NCBI GenBank assembly: GCA_951812755.1
Contig: OX638329.1
Span: 3,480,522-3,544,521 of the forward strand
Source: an uncultured Latescibacterota bacterium
GTDB lineage: Bacteria; Latescibacterota; UBA2968
Reading direction: 5' to 3'
Length of the DNA: 64,000 bases
In this document: one piece after another, positions 51,596 to 62,224 of the stretch
Numbering within the stretch: position 1 is the stretch's first letter
Layout of the letters: each line of letters starts with the position of its first letter
Notes under the pieces: generated by a model
Database searches by the model: none
Seen by the model: only the letters and a program-made list of their open reading frames with translations
Told to the model about the DNA's origin: nothing
Position numbers and translations under genes: made by a program

Positions 51596-53866
51596 TTAAT
51601 TGTCGATTGAGGATTCTGGCTCAGTATTTGTAGAATCGGGTGCGACTACACCTGTTTGCAATTGCTTGCGCCAGAGAGCCTTCATCGATTGACGCTCAGC
51701 TTCTTCGGGATCGTAAGGAACCGTTGTAAGATCAGTCAAAACAGGTTGCAAATCGCCAGTTGTAAAAACCGTTTTCTTAAATGTATTGCGATGTTGCAAA
51801 TCGGCCTGATCGTCATAATGGGGTGACGCAGGATCCTCGCTATTGCCATAAACCAGTGCACTCCACGACTGCACCGGCTGCACCAGCGAAACCACCATTC
51901 CAAACGCCGATCCGCCTTCGATAACCATTGTGCCATCTGCTTCTATTTGGGTCAGTGTCTGATGCAAAGCCTCCGTACCAGAAGGCGCACCGCCTATCGG
52001 AAAAGTGCGATCTCCCCGTTTCAAGTGATGCACCTGCCCCCACGGCACATCCAATCGCCCATAAGTTGCGGTCATATACGCGACCGCCTGTTGCAATGCC
52101 TCCAATACAACCTTTTCTCGAACAAAAATATCGCGCTTTTGCGGAATCTGTGCGAACAACGAATCGAATTGTGTCTTCCAGACAGAAAACAAAAGCGTGC
52201 CAACACTCTCTAAACTCGCCCGATTATCCCATGCCCTGAGAATTTGAACAGCATTCCCTATATCCCAGTTGGGATCGTGTAGCACAGGCCAGGCGCGGTT
52301 ATAAGCGCGATAAATCAGTCCCTTATATTCTTCTGCGTCAACGATATAGTCATCCCGAAGCAAAACCTGCATATCGCCAACCGCGATATTTCGAGATGTG
52401 AGCAACCTGTTCACAATCCGCTGTGCGCGATAATTGGGCGTTCCCCACCCCAAAAATGGTGGGAAATCATTCATTTTAAGACCACTATCAATCGCAACCA
52501 CATCTGGCGAGACATTGCAATTCTGCAAAAAGCCCGAAGCGGGATTATGCACTTGCGGTAATTGCGAAAATGCGATCACACCTCTCCACTCTGTTTCAGA
52601 GGTCCAGCCTGGCACAGGCGCGCGCCAATCGAAACCTTCTGATCGCATGGGACAGCGGCCATTAAACACATAAAAAATCTCGCCTGTCACATCGCCGTAT
52701 ATCACATTGAAAACCGGCAACTCCAAATGCGAAAGCGCCTGCTGAAAATCGCTCAGTGTCACCGCGCGATTCATCTCCAGCAATTGCCCTATTGCATCCA
52801 CGCGATTTTCCATACTCGTACGCGCCGCATAAGCCCAATTGCCAATCATCTTGTAAACCGGGCCGTGATCGGTATAGCGCAACTCGCGCTCGACTTCCCG
52901 AATCCCTTGCTCGCTATGCACGCCAATTTTCACCTGCCGCGACACCACCCGCCTTTTCCCGTCTCCATAAAAATAGCGTCTGGGATTGATGGGATCCAGA
53001 CGCACCTCGTACAAATCAAAAATATCAATATCATTGGAAGTCATTGACCAGGCAATGTGATCATTGTGACCTGCAAAAATAATCGGTAATCCAAAAAATG
53101 TCGCCCCCATCACATTCAAACCCGAGTTACTAACCAAATGTGCTTCACAAAGCTGAAAGGGCGTTGTGTATGGCAACTGCACATCCATCGCCAGCACGGG
53201 CGCGTCGCTACCAGATCGAGATGCCCCCACAACCCACAGATTGGACCCCGGCAATTTGGGAACCGTTGTCGCCAATCCCACATGGGACAATTCGGATTCA
53301 CCAGTCTGCTCGGCAAACAAGAACAAGATCCACCGCGCAAGAGCCACGACATCTACTGCTCGCACATCCTGCACCCACTGCGGCAACACCTGTCGATGAA
53401 TTTCAATATAGTGGTTGATGCCCCCAACAAAAGCTGCGATATAGTGCCGCGTATCCTCGGGAATATCTCCATACCGTTCACCGGCCACACTGTGAATGCG
53501 CCACAGCAAAGCCGTTTCATCCAATTTTAAGGCCGAAGTGCCCTCGACCTCAGCCAAACGCCCCCTGGCCTGGCGAAAATTCTTCAACATCTGAAGGAGA
53601 TGATCTTCTGCTTGTGCATAGCCAAAACCAAACGCGACATCCACATCTGTGCGCCCATAAATATGGGGTACCCCATAAGCATCGCGCAAAATACGCGCCT
53701 TATCCTCTGGAGGTGAAAACAGAGAATCACCCAGTTTTGCGACCAGCGTCTCAACCGGGACTTCGGCCAGCAAAACCGCCAGACTATCCCGATCAATTAT
53801 ATCCTCTTCCGCCTCACTTTGAGTGGCAAAAGCGATAGTGAATACGACAAAAATAAACCACCTCAT
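51596..53866 (-). CDS. penicillin acylase family protein
   Basis: 756 residues. Signal peptide MRWFIFVVFTIAFATQSEA. The alpha-chain motif RDAYGVPHIYG and the autocatalytic site G-SNLWVVGASRSGS (Ser becomes the N-terminal nucleophile after processing) mark an Ntn hydrolase of this family. HNDHIAWSMTSND and the downstream NVIYGDVTGEIFYVFNG are beta-chain signatures. It cleaves an amide bond in the periplasm; the acyl substrate is not predictable. It is 3 bp downstream of a Gfo/Idh/MocA gene on the same strand. Confidence 0.9.
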   Translation of the reverse strand: MRWFIFVVFTIAFATQSEAEEDIIDRDSLAVLLAEVPVETLVAKLGDSLFSPPEDKARILRDAYGVPHIYGRTDVDVAFGFGYAQAEDHLLQMLKNFRQARGRLAEVEGTSALKLDETALLWRIHSVAGERYGDIPEDTRHYIAAFVGGINHYIEIHRQVLPQWVQDVRAVDVVALARWILFLFAEQTGESELSHVGLATTVPKLPGSNLWVVGASRSGSDAPVLAMDVQLPYTTPFQLCEAHLVSNSGLNVMGATFFGLPIIFAGHNDHIAWSMTSNDIDIFDLYEVRLDPINPRRYFYGDGKRRVVSRQVKIGVHSEQGIREVERELRYTDHGPVYKMIGNWAYAARTSMENRVDAIGQLLEMNRAVTLSDFQQALSHLELPVFNVIYGDVTGEIFYVFNGRCPMRSEGFDWRAPVPGWTSETEWRGVIAFSQLPQVHNPASGFLQNCNVSPDVVAIDSGLKMNDFPPFLGWGTPNYRAQRIVNRLLTSRNIAVGDMQVLLRDDYIVDAEEYKGLIYRAYNRAWPVLHDPNWDIGNAVQILRAWDNRASLESVGTLLFSVWKTQFDSLFAQIPQKRDIFVREKVVLEALQQAVAYMTATYGRLDVPWGQVHHLKRGDRTFPIGGAPSGTEALHQTLTQIEADGTMVIEGGSAFGMVVSLVQPVQSWSALVYGNSEDPASPHYDDQADLQHRNTFKKTVFTTGDLQPVLTDLTTVPYDPEEAERQSMKALWRKQLQTGVVAPDSTNTEPESSIDN

Positions 53867-53869
53867 CCC

Positions 53870-54910
53870 CTACTCCCTGAACAAATGATCTTCAATGGGC
53901 AATGCCATGGCAATGCCATTGGTCGCAGAAATAAGCCCTGCCTCCATAATCTCCTGTGCATTGCGCGACAAATCCGCACAAGTCACAAAACCGGGCGACG
54001 CGCCCGATTGAATACAATGAATAAAATGTTCGGAGGCATTATTTTCCCCTTCGGGCAATGCATCTGGCGCAATTGTTTTTCCTTCTTTACTACCGCGCGT
54101 GTACAAAACAACATCGCTGCCAGCAATAATCGTCCCCTCTGTCCCGTGCAGCATCAAATCGTGCGGCGGCTTGTTCGGCACGGCTTCTGTCCATGTCATC
54201 TCCAGCCGACACATCGCATTTGGATAGCGCAAAATCATCATTCCATTATCATCCACGGGCAAATGCGTTTTCAACAGTCGTCCCGCCATTCCCACCACGC
54301 GATTTGGCCGTCCCAAAAACAACACACACAAACTTGAGCCATATCCCCCATAATCGTTAAAAGCACCTGCGCCATTGAGATGACTATCAAATAGAAAATC
54401 GCAAAAATGTTCGGAACATCCCAACTCATCTGGCCCACAATGTCCCCCCCGCCACAGCAGTTGCCACACCTGCCCGATCGCACCTTCTTGCACCAGGCGA
54501 TAAGCCGTTCGGATGCCGCGATTCCACGCCGTTGGCCAATTGACCATCAACACCGTCCCCGCCTTTCGCGCAGCCGTCAACATGCGATCCGCTTGCTCTA
54601 AGGTCGCTGCCATTGGTTTTTCAACCATTGCGTGAATCCCGCGCGGCGCACACAACTCTACCACATCGGCGTGATGCGCTGTCGGGGTAAACACGAACAC
54701 TGCATCCGGCTCCTCATTGTCCAGCAACGCTTCAAAATCCTCATATACCAACTCACAACCAGTAGCTTCGACAAATTGTTCTCGCAACTCTGCATTGTCA
54801 TCTGCACCGGCCACCAGAACCGCATTATCCAACGCTTTGAGTGCGCGCAAATTTGACCATACATGATCGTGCGCCAGCCCCAATGCGGCCACTTTTACTC
54901 TTTCTGCCAT
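53870..54910 (-). CDS. Gfo/Idh/MocA family oxidoreductase
   Basis: 346 residues from the ATG at 54910 with AGGAGG upstream; a much longer frame is a read-through into non-coding sequence. Rossmann ALGLAHDHVWSN is a variant of GxGxxG, and the EKPMAATLEQAD motif follows near residue 96. The C-terminal domain has GAFNDYGGYGSSLC where relatives have a catalytic His, here missing or moved. It is in an operon with the penicillin acylase and the DUF5916 protein. Confidence 0.9.
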   Translation of the reverse strand: MAERVKVAALGLAHDHVWSNLRALKALDNAVLVAGADDNAELREQFVEATGCELVYEDFEALLDNEEPDAVFVFTPTAHHADVVELCAPRGIHAMVEKPMAATLEQADRMLTAARKAGTVLMVNWPTAWNRGIRTAYRLVQEGAIGQVWQLLWRGGHCGPDELGCSEHFCDFLFDSHLNGAGAFNDYGGYGSSLCVLFLGRPNRVVGMAGRLLKTHLPVDDNGMMILRYPNAMCRLEMTWTEAVPNKPPHDLMLHGTEGTIIAGSDVVLYTRGSKEGKTIAPDALPEGENNASEHFIHCIQSGASPGFVTCADLSRNAQEIMEAGLISATNGIAMALPIEDHLFRE

Positions 54911-55039
54911 GGATGCCTCCTCAAATATCTGATCGGGATATAAAGAATTTAAAATATTACACGATGAATGCACTTTGTGATTCCAAATGATACAGCACAG
55001 CATAATATGAGTAAAGCAGAAAAAGGCGATGCATAAAAC

Positions 55040-55081
55040 AAAAAGCCCGGGTGAGCTTCTAAAAAAGCTATCCGGGCTTTT
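55040..55081 (-). terminator. terminator after clpB (possibly bidirectional)
   Basis: AAAGCCCGG ... CCGGGCTTTT with inner AGCTT/AAGCT; T-tracts on both strands, longer on the minus. Confidence 0.75.
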
Positions 55082-55266
55082 ATTATCCAGCAGCCTATAA
55101 CGAACGCAACGAGATCTCACTACTGCATCGTGGCGTAAGTCATACGCCATATAGAAGTGAACAGCAAAACCTTCTGGATTACTGGCGTTGTGCCTGCGGC
55201 GTGGCGGCTTAAACCATGCCGCAATGACATAAGATTAATGTGCACAATCTTTTTTACCGAGATGCA

Positions 55267-57873
55267 CTACTCACCTGTCGCGCCTTTAACCACAAGTTCA
55301 TCCTCCGTAGCATCCACCTCAACCTGCGCCCCGTCCGAAAGGTCACCACTGATCAACGCACGCCCAATGCGCGTCTCCAACTCGTGCTGTAAAAACCGTT
55401 TGAGAGGGCGCGCTCCAAACATGGGATCAAAGCCTTTGCGGGAGATAAACACCTTTGCATCCTCTGTAAGAGTAAGGCCAATCTGTCTGTCAGACAATCG
55501 GTTACACAAATCCACAATAAGCAAATCCACAATTTTGGTGATCTCCGACAACAACAGTGGCTTAAATAGCACCACATCATCTACGCGATTGAGAAATTCG
55601 GGTCTAAACTGCTGTCTCAATTCCGCCATCACCGCATCGCGGGCAGATTCGCGGATTTCGCCATCATCGGTCACACCTTCAAGCAAATACGGCGAACCGA
55701 TATTTGACGTCATAATTACCACAGTATTCTTAAAATCCACGACATGCCCTTGTGCATCTGTCAAGCGACCGTCATCGAGCAACTGAAGCAAAATATTGAA
55801 GACATCGCCATGTGCCTTCTCAATCTCGTCGAACAAAATCACCGAATACGGTTTGCGACGCACCGCTTCCGTCAACTGCCCACCTTTGTCATAACCGATA
55901 TACCCTGGAGGCGCGCCGATCAAACGCGACACTGAGTGTCTCTCCATGTACTCACTCATATCGATGCGAATCATACTATCTTCGCTATCAAAAAGTGCCT
56001 CTGATAGCGTGCGCGCGAGTTCAGTTTTGCCAACGCCGGATGGACCTAAAAAAATGAACGAACCGATGGGACGACGCGGATCTTTGATCCCTGCGCGCGC
56101 TCGAATCACCGCATCGGCCACCAGAGAAACTGCCTCGTCCTGCCCCACTACGCGCTCGTGTAAAATATCGTCCAATCGCAGCAATTTTTCACGCTCTCCC
56201 TCGACCAATCGCGTCACCGGAATGCCCGTCCATCGCGACGCGGTCTCGGCAATTTCCTCTTCAGTCACCTCTTCGCGCAGCAACCGATTATCCATCGTTT
56301 GAGAACCTTCGGCGATTTTGAGTTGCCGTTCCAAATTGGGCAATGTGCCGTGTTTCAACTCTGCGGCGCGGTTGAGATCGTACTGCCGCTCTGCCTCCTC
56401 GGTCTCGCGCCTTGTCTGCTCAATCTTCTCTCGCAAAGTTCGCACCCCATCCAGTTCCTGCTTTTCATTCTCCCACTGTACGCGCATCGCATCTGCCTGA
56501 TCCCTCAAATTCGCCAACTCTTTCTGCAGCGTCTGCAACCGATCCCGACTCGACTTGTCCTTTTCCTTTTTCAACGCGGCTTCCTCGATCTCGAGCTGCA
56601 TCACGCGCCGGGTTATAGCATCCAGTTCCGAAGGCATGGAATCGATCTCTGTGCGAACCATCGCACACGCCTCATCAACCAGATCAATCGCCTTATCGGG
56701 CAAAAATCGATCTGAAATATAGCGATCTGATAACACCACGGCATTGACCAGTGCATTGTCTTGAATACCCACTCCGTGGTGGATCTCGAATCGCTCGCGC
56801 AAGCCCCGTAGAATCGAAATGGAATCCTCAACAGATGGCGCATCGACCATCACAGGTTGAAAGCGACGCTCCAGAGCAGCATCTTTTTCCAGATATTGCC
56901 GGTGTTCGTCGAGCGTTGTCGCTCCAATACAGTGCAGTTCTCCTCGTGCCAGCATTGGTTTGAGCATATTGCCTGCATCCGTAGATCCCTCCGTTTTACC
57001 CGCACCCACAATCGTGTGGACTTCATCGATAAATAACAAAATATGGCCGTCGCTCTGTTTAATCTCATTCAAAACAGCCTTCAAACGCTCTTCAAATTCT
57101 CCCCGATATTTCGCGCCGGCCATCAACGCGCCCATATCCAGTGAAAAAACCGACCGATCTTTGAGCCACTCGGGCACATCGCCCCGTACAATGCGCTGCG
57201 CCAGCCCTTCAATAATCGCGGTTTTACCCACACCGGGTTCACCGATTAGCACCGGATTATTTTTTGTTTTGCGCGACAAAATGCGAATCACGCGACGAAT
57301 TTCTTCATCGCGCCCAATCACGGGATCCAATTTGCCTGCACGTGCCTCGGCAACCAGATCAACACCGTATTTTTCAAGTGCTTGATATGTCTCTTCCGGA
57401 TTGGCACTCGTCACTCGCTGATTGCCGCGGATTTGCGTCAAAACAGAAAGAAAATTGTCCCGCGTAATATTAAACTGCTTCAAAATGTGCCCTGCTGGCG
57501 TTTCATCGCCCTCGCCGATCAGCGCCAATAACAAATGCTCCACTGAGACATACTCATCCTTCAGCCTTTCAGCTTCGACCTGAGCGGACAGAAACAGCTT
57601 TTGAAAACGCGGCGTCACATAAATTTTGTCCTGTTCAACGCCTGGTCCAGAAACTTTTGGCAACCGCGCCAATTCCTTATCAAGCTCCGATTTCAGGACA
57701 TCGCCATCCACTTGCATGCGCGTAAGCATACGGGGAAATAGGTCGTCATCCTGCGCGAGCAAGCTGGCGAGCAGGTGTTCCCCATCCACTTCCTGATGCC
57801 CATATCGCAGTGCTATAGCTTGCGCTTGTTGCACGGCCTCCTGCGATTTCTGCGTCAATTTGTTCATGTCCAT
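55267..57873 (-). CDS. clpB: ClpB disaggregase
   Basis: 868 residues, the normal length. N-domain repeats, first AAA+ module with GEPGVGKTA, coiled-coil M domain (about 410-520), second AAA+ with GPSGVGKTE. It extracts proteins from aggregates with DnaK. The gene lies 108 bp downstream of hsp20, so it may be transcribed from the sigma-54 promoter at 58476. A stem terminator follows. Confidence 0.97.
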   Translation of the reverse strand: MDMNKLTQKSQEAVQQAQAIALRYGHQEVDGEHLLASLLAQDDDLFPRMLTRMQVDGDVLKSELDKELARLPKVSGPGVEQDKIYVTPRFQKLFLSAQVEAERLKDEYVSVEHLLLALIGEGDETPAGHILKQFNITRDNFLSVLTQIRGNQRVTSANPEETYQALEKYGVDLVAEARAGKLDPVIGRDEEIRRVIRILSRKTKNNPVLIGEPGVGKTAIIEGLAQRIVRGDVPEWLKDRSVFSLDMGALMAGAKYRGEFEERLKAVLNEIKQSDGHILLFIDEVHTIVGAGKTEGSTDAGNMLKPMLARGELHCIGATTLDEHRQYLEKDAALERRFQPVMVDAPSVEDSISILRGLRERFEIHHGVGIQDNALVNAVVLSDRYISDRFLPDKAIDLVDEACAMVRTEIDSMPSELDAITRRVMQLEIEEAALKKEKDKSSRDRLQTLQKELANLRDQADAMRVQWENEKQELDGVRTLREKIEQTRRETEEAERQYDLNRAAELKHGTLPNLERQLKIAEGSQTMDNRLLREEVTEEEIAETASRWTGIPVTRLVEGEREKLLRLDDILHERVVGQDEAVSLVADAVIRARAGIKDPRRPIGSFIFLGPSGVGKTELARTLSEALFDSEDSMIRIDMSEYMERHSVSRLIGAPPGYIGYDKGGQLTEAVRRKPYSVILFDEIEKAHGDVFNILLQLLDDGRLTDAQGHVVDFKNTVVIMTSNIGSPYLLEGVTDDGEIRESARDAVMAELRQQFRPEFLNRVDDVVLFKPLLLSEITKIVDLLIVDLCNRLSDRQIGLTLTEDAKVFISRKGFDPMFGARPLKRFLQHELETRIGRALISGDLSDGAQVEVDATEDELVVKGATGE

Positions 57874-57981
57874 TTTATTAGTCCTCTATCAGTTCCCCTA
57901 TCCAGCCCAAAGACAAGAGGCGAGAGGCGAGAAGTCTATCCACTCTCGCGCCCCGCCTCTTAACCTCATACTTCATACTTC

Positions 57982-58416
57982 TTATGACACAGCGACTTCG
58001 ATCTGCCGAGGTTTTGCTGCTTCTGACTTGGGTACCGTCAGAGTCAAAATCCCGTCCTTGTAATTTGCAGCAATTTTATTGGCTTGTACTTCTGTGCTGA
58101 GCTTGAAAGCGCGTTTGAATGTCCCATAGGAACGTTCACGACGGAAGAAATATTTATCCTTCTGCCCGTCTTCGTGCTTCCGCTCGCCTTCAATTGTGAG
58201 CACATTGTCTTCGAGCGTCACCTTGATATCATCCTTGTTCAGCCCGGGCAATTCGGCGTGAACGGTAAATTCATGATCCGATTCCACTACATCCACGCGA
58301 GGGTGCCAGCCCGTGCCGTGATAGGTGTTTACATCGCCCCAGAACTTGCTCACCAGGTCGTCGATCTCGCGCTGAATCGCGAAAGACTCACGGGGTTGCC
58401 AACGAATAAGTGCCAT
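57982..58416 (-). CDS. Hsp20 family small heat-shock protein
   Basis: 144 residues from the ATG at 58416 (AGGAGG upstream). Alpha-crystallin domain with HAELPGLNKDDIKVTLEDNVLTIEGERK and the C-terminal anchor NYKDGILTLTVPKSE; the short I-x-I-like tail is IEVAV. It holds unfolded proteins for refolding by ClpB/DnaK. The sigma-54 promoter is 60 bp upstream. Confidence 0.95.
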   Translation of the reverse strand: MALIRWQPRESFAIQREIDDLVSKFWGDVNTYHGTGWHPRVDVVESDHEFTVHAELPGLNKDDIKVTLEDNVLTIEGERKHEDGQKDKYFFRRERSYGTFKRAFKLSTEVQANKIAANYKDGILTLTVPKSEAAKPRQIEVAVS

Positions 58417-58475
58417 CACAATACCTCCTGTTATTGGTTGTTGGTTGTTACTTCTTCGTCTCGTCCTATTTCTAT

Positions 58476-58491
58476 TGCAACCCCCGTGCCA
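58476..58491 (-). promoter_or_regulatory. sigma-54 promoter of hsp20(-clpB)
   Basis: On the minus strand TGGCAC-N5-TTGCA with G in the run after GGCAC, a near-exact -24/-12 element. Its predicted start is about 12 bp downstream, with a leader of about 45-50 nt to the ATG. The rest of 58492-58755 is AT-rich and holds no gene; a TGTCT/AGACA inverted repeat is near 58643. Confidence 0.75.
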
Positions 58492-58755
58492 CAATATTTA
58501 ATTTTCTCAAAAATTAAAATAAACTATTGTAAAAAAAAAGTTTAAAATTTTCACCTTCCGTTTTTGTCAGCGTACCATTCTATCTCTAAACCTGTCAGAT
58601 CGCCACAAACGCCTCATTTTGGCATCAATCGGTCTGTCGCCCTGTCTTATAGGCAGACAATATGGCACAAAAACCTTGTTCTCCCACGCGCTGAATGGGT
58701 ATATTAGGAAAACTATCTGGCACAACCCTATATTGACCGCTCAGGAGAAAACGCA

Positions 58756-61290
58756 ATGCGACCAGTCATCACCTTCACAATTGTATTGCTATGGACCTGT
58801 GCTTGCTTTGCCAGCGATCCGGTGCAAACGCTAACCTATTGCGAGAATCTTTCCGGATGGTCCCGCGGCTTACAATTATCTAAAGACGCGCCAGAGGGTC
58901 GCTTTGCCGTCGCCGCTTCCCTGCCAGCAGGTCAGACGGGATTCTTTACCTACAATTTTTTTAGCACAGGCCTGGATATCTCCCAGAAACACAGCTTGAG
59001 CTTCTGGTGGAAAGTAGAAGGCGATGGTCTGAGGGACCTCAAAATCAAAGTTCGCAACTATCCCTTGGTCGGCGGCATGGAAGCCGTATATACGATCTGG
59101 GAGGGACAAACACCGCCCCAGGGCTGGCAACTTGCTGTTATAGAACTGGCAAAACCCCAATACGATAACTGGGGCAGAGAACCCGATTACAACCAACGAT
59201 ATATCATATTTAGAACTGAAACCAGTCAAAATTCAAATGCGCGCCTGTTCATCGATCATATTGCAACCGTCGATCAGACCTTTTCATGGCAAGTTGACGC
59301 GCCAGTACAGGAAAAAGGCTCTATTACCCATCTCGATTTTGATGGCAACGGAGCCGTTGGTTTTACTGATTTTATTCTCTTTGCTCAGAAATTCGGTGCA
59401 ACACAGACCAATTCAGAATACGATCCTCTCTACGATCTCGATTCTGACGGACAAATCGGTTTTGGAGATTTTCTCACTTTTGCCGCTGGATTTGGATCTG
59501 ATGGCTCGCAGTGGTACATCCCCGTCATATTTGAAAACCACACCGCACAACCGTTAAGTATTGCAGTGGGAACCGAAACGCAGACCTTGTTGACACAGAC
59601 CATTCAGGTGGGAACGACCCAGATTCGCGTGCCAATCCCTCGGGATATTCTCGCCTCACGCAACCCCACCACGACATATCCCATCCCTATTTGGGCGCAG
59701 GTTGCAGATTATATCCAAACGCGAAGCAGTTGGATATCTTACGTACCCCAGCGTATTCCATCGCGCACATGGACACAATTCGTAGCGGCCAAAGAAAACG
59801 CTACTGAACCCATTTTACCCGATTTTTCCTACTCGGGCTATCACTACTTTGACAAACCGATTCCCGATATCCAGGGCGATGTATTCGACGTCACAGCTTA
59901 TGGCGCCATCCCCAATGATAGCCTCTCCGACCAGGCCGCCATCGTACGCGCCATTACTGCAGCCGAGCAAAACAACGGCGGCATTGTCTTCTTACCCCCA
60001 GGCGAATTTCTCGTCAATACCAATGCAGACAACAACCAGCCCATCTACATCCGCAACAGCAACATCGTCCTCAGAGGAAGCGGCAGTCGAAGCGGAGGCA
60101 CAATCATCCGCCAGGTGAACCACATGCCGCCACTCAATCCCGACCAGTTGTGGACATCGCCCTATATGTTTATTTTCCAACCCCGCAACACAAGCGATAG
60201 ATCCCTGACGTCCATTACGGAAAGTGCCGATCGAGAAACCTTCTATATCACAGTAGCCGATGCTTCCAGGCTCTTTCCAGGCCAACGGATAACGCTCTAT
60301 ATGAACAGCACCGCAGCCATCTCGGAATTTCTCGCGCCCTACTCGGCAGAATCCATCTGGACGACTATGCTGACCAATGGAATACAAGTGCGCGAAAAGC
60401 ACAGCATTGCCGAAATACAGGGCAATCGGATTCGCCTCAATGAACCCCTGCACACCGATGTCAACCACACGTATAACTGGACCGTGCGCGAATATCAGCA
60501 CCTCGAGGAAATCGGCGTTGAAGACATCAGCTTTCACGGCACCTGGCTGGATGATTTTGTCCACCACAAAGACGCTATTCACGATGGCGGCTGGAGTTTG
60601 CTCCGGCTCAACCGATGTGTCAATTCCTGGATACGGCGCACATCCTTCATCAATTGCAATCGCGCCCTTCGCATAAGTTTGAGTTCTGCCGTATCTGTGT
60701 ACCACGTCACACAGGCGGGAAATCTGGGCCATTCATCTATTGCCAGCGATGGCGGTTATGGCGTATGGGTCGGGCTGTCAGAAGACCTCGCAGGCCACTG
60801 GCATGGACCGGGCACAAACAGTCGCTCTGCCGGAACCGTGTACTGGCGTTATGACATGCGTCCAGATCAACGCATTGACGCCCATGGTGCTCAACCTTAT
60901 GCCAGCCTGCTCGACCGCGTCAATGGCGGTATCTTGTATGGCAGCGGCGCGTCCCTCGCCAATTATCCCAATCACCTCAAGCATTACGTGCTCTGGAATT
61001 TCAAACATCGGGGCAATTTGAGACACTACGACTTTTGGCAACCTGGTGACGCACGCGACCGATTTGTACAGCCCATCATCGTTGGCTTGCACGGCGACCC
61101 CGCCACCTTTAATGAAAATACCCTCCAGGTCGTCGAATCCAACGGCAGCCCAGTTGAGCCAGAATCGCTCTTCGAAGCCCAACTCGAATCGCGTCTCCAA
61201 ATCCTCCCCCCCTGGCTCAACGACCTCCGTACAGAGTGGGAAACGTTTCGAAATACGCCGCTACCAGATTTCCCGGTGCCGAATTTTTAA
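58756..61290 (+). CDS. secreted beta-helix (pectate-lyase-3-like) protein with EF-hand pair
   Basis: 844 residues. Signal peptide (FTIVLLWTCACFA), an N-terminal beta-sandwich (CBM-like, residues about 25-180), a pair of dockerin-like calcium loops (LDFDGNGAVGFTDF and YDLDSDGQIGFGDF, about 195-240), then a pectate-lyase-3/right-handed beta-helix domain starting with GDVFDVTAYGAIPNDSLSDQAAI. The C-terminal part matches the DUF4955 type. It is probably an extracellular polysaccharide lyase or hydrolase. AGGAGAA precedes the ATG. Confidence 0.85.
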   Translation: MRPVITFTIVLLWTCACFASDPVQTLTYCENLSGWSRGLQLSKDAPEGRFAVAASLPAGQTGFFTYNFFSTGLDISQKHSLSFWWKVEGDGLRDLKIKVRNYPLVGGMEAVYTIWEGQTPPQGWQLAVIELAKPQYDNWGREPDYNQRYIIFRTETSQNSNARLFIDHIATVDQTFSWQVDAPVQEKGSITHLDFDGNGAVGFTDFILFAQKFGATQTNSEYDPLYDLDSDGQIGFGDFLTFAAGFGSDGSQWYIPVIFENHTAQPLSIAVGTETQTLLTQTIQVGTTQIRVPIPRDILASRNPTTTYPIPIWAQVADYIQTRSSWISYVPQRIPSRTWTQFVAAKENATEPILPDFSYSGYHYFDKPIPDIQGDVFDVTAYGAIPNDSLSDQAAIVRAITAAEQNNGGIVFLPPGEFLVNTNADNNQPIYIRNSNIVLRGSGSRSGGTIIRQVNHMPPLNPDQLWTSPYMFIFQPRNTSDRSLTSITESADRETFYITVADASRLFPGQRITLYMNSTAAISEFLAPYSAESIWTTMLTNGIQVREKHSIAEIQGNRIRLNEPLHTDVNHTYNWTVREYQHLEEIGVEDISFHGTWLDDFVHHKDAIHDGGWSLLRLNRCVNSWIRRTSFINCNRALRISLSSAVSVYHVTQAGNLGHSSIASDGGYGVWVGLSEDLAGHWHGPGTNSRSAGTVYWRYDMRPDQRIDAHGAQPYASLLDRVNGGILYGSGASLANYPNHLKHYVLWNFKHRGNLRHYDFWQPGDARDRFVQPIIVGLHGDPATFNENTLQVVESNGSPVEPESLFEAQLESRLQILPPWLNDLRTEWETFRNTPLPDFPVPNF

Positions 61291-61377
61291 GCATCCGCAG
61301 AATGATAGGCAATCGTTAAGCAGGTTGAAGAATAATTGGAAAGTCCGTAAATTAATAAAAAGCAAAGGAGAAACAAT

Positions 61378-61539
61378 ATGCCTGAACAGATGACAACACG
61401 CCCACTCATTCGAGGCGATATACGCAAACTGAACGCACCAGAAAAAAATTTATTTAATCGAATAAAAAAGATTCGCAAAGCTATTGGTCCTGTGGTAGTA
61501 AATTCTGGTGCGATTTTAAGGCGGTTAAATGATCAATGA
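61378..61539 (+). CDS. 53-aa antitoxin-like protein upstream of a PIN toxin
   Basis: A small basic protein (KKIRKAIGPVVVNSGAILRRLND) with AAAGGAG before the ATG. Its stop overlaps the PIN-domain gene's start by 11 bp, which is the usual toxin-antitoxin layout. No DNA-binding domain is recognised. Confidence 0.6.
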   Translation: MPEQMTTRPLIRGDIRKLNAPEKNLFNRIKKIRKAIGPVVVNSGAILRRLNDQ

Positions 61540-61974
61540 AAGATACGTTTTAGATGCGTCAGTTGCTGCTAAGTGGTTCTTAAACGACGAAGACGTGGTA
61601 GATATTGCAGAGACGTTTTTCATTCGGTTCTTAGCTAAAGAGATCGTATTTTATGCACCGCATATTCTCGAGTATGAATTAGGTCACATTATTACCCGGG
61701 CACAGCGCAGTGGTAGGCAGCGTATCGAAACAGATCAAGCAATAGAAGCGTATCGAACATTCTCTGAATTGCCAATTGTATTTTGTGACTTGAGCGTACA
61801 AGATCGACAAACAATTTTGCAATCCGCTTTAATCGCGGATTTTATGATGCGACTTATATCGTCCTGGCAAACAAACTTGATTGTATCTGGTTGACCAGCG
61901 AAAAACGATATCGAACAAACTTACCTCCTGACTTTCCAGAGCATCTAATTCTGACATTGGAAAGTTTCGAATAG
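61529..61974 (+). pseudogene. PIN-domain toxin gene (VapC-like), frameshifted
   Basis: VLDASVAAKWFLNDED and YELGHIITRA give the first two acidic sites of a PIN domain. After ALIADF a missing T (TTTT for TTTTT near 61840) shifts the frame and gives an early stop at 61894. The other frame reads YDATYIVLANKLDCIWLTSEKRY, the true C-terminal part, and ends at 61974. The toxin would be inactive unless the shift is a read error. Confidence 0.75.
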
Positions 61975-62221
61975 CAATTTCTGCCACTTCTGGCACCAAC
62001 TCAACGCCTATACCATGTCGTCCTAATCGCTTCGATTCAATGAGTGTCGTGCCCTAAAAAGGTATCCAATTCTGATTAGGAATTTGTGGAATAAAATTGC
62101 CGTGATACGCATTGTTGTGAGCACCCGATCTGTCGCGCTCATCAATTGACCACAGGCTATCGGTGAGAATATCGCCGTATTCCTGCCAATTTTTTAAGTC
62201 TAAGTCGTTGATTTTAGGCAT
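61949..62221 (-). pseudogene. relic of a DNA methyltransferase gene
   Basis: The frame starts MPKINDLDLKNWQEYGDILTDSLWSIDERD and GNFIPQIPNQ, the typical opening of N4/N6 methylases of the D21/PF01555 type. A stop (62054-62056) and a deletion have removed the DPFLGSG core; GTTLIESKRLGRHGIGVEL follows in the same frame. It runs into the 3' end of the PIN gene. Confidence 0.75.
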
Positions 62222-62224
62222 TGT

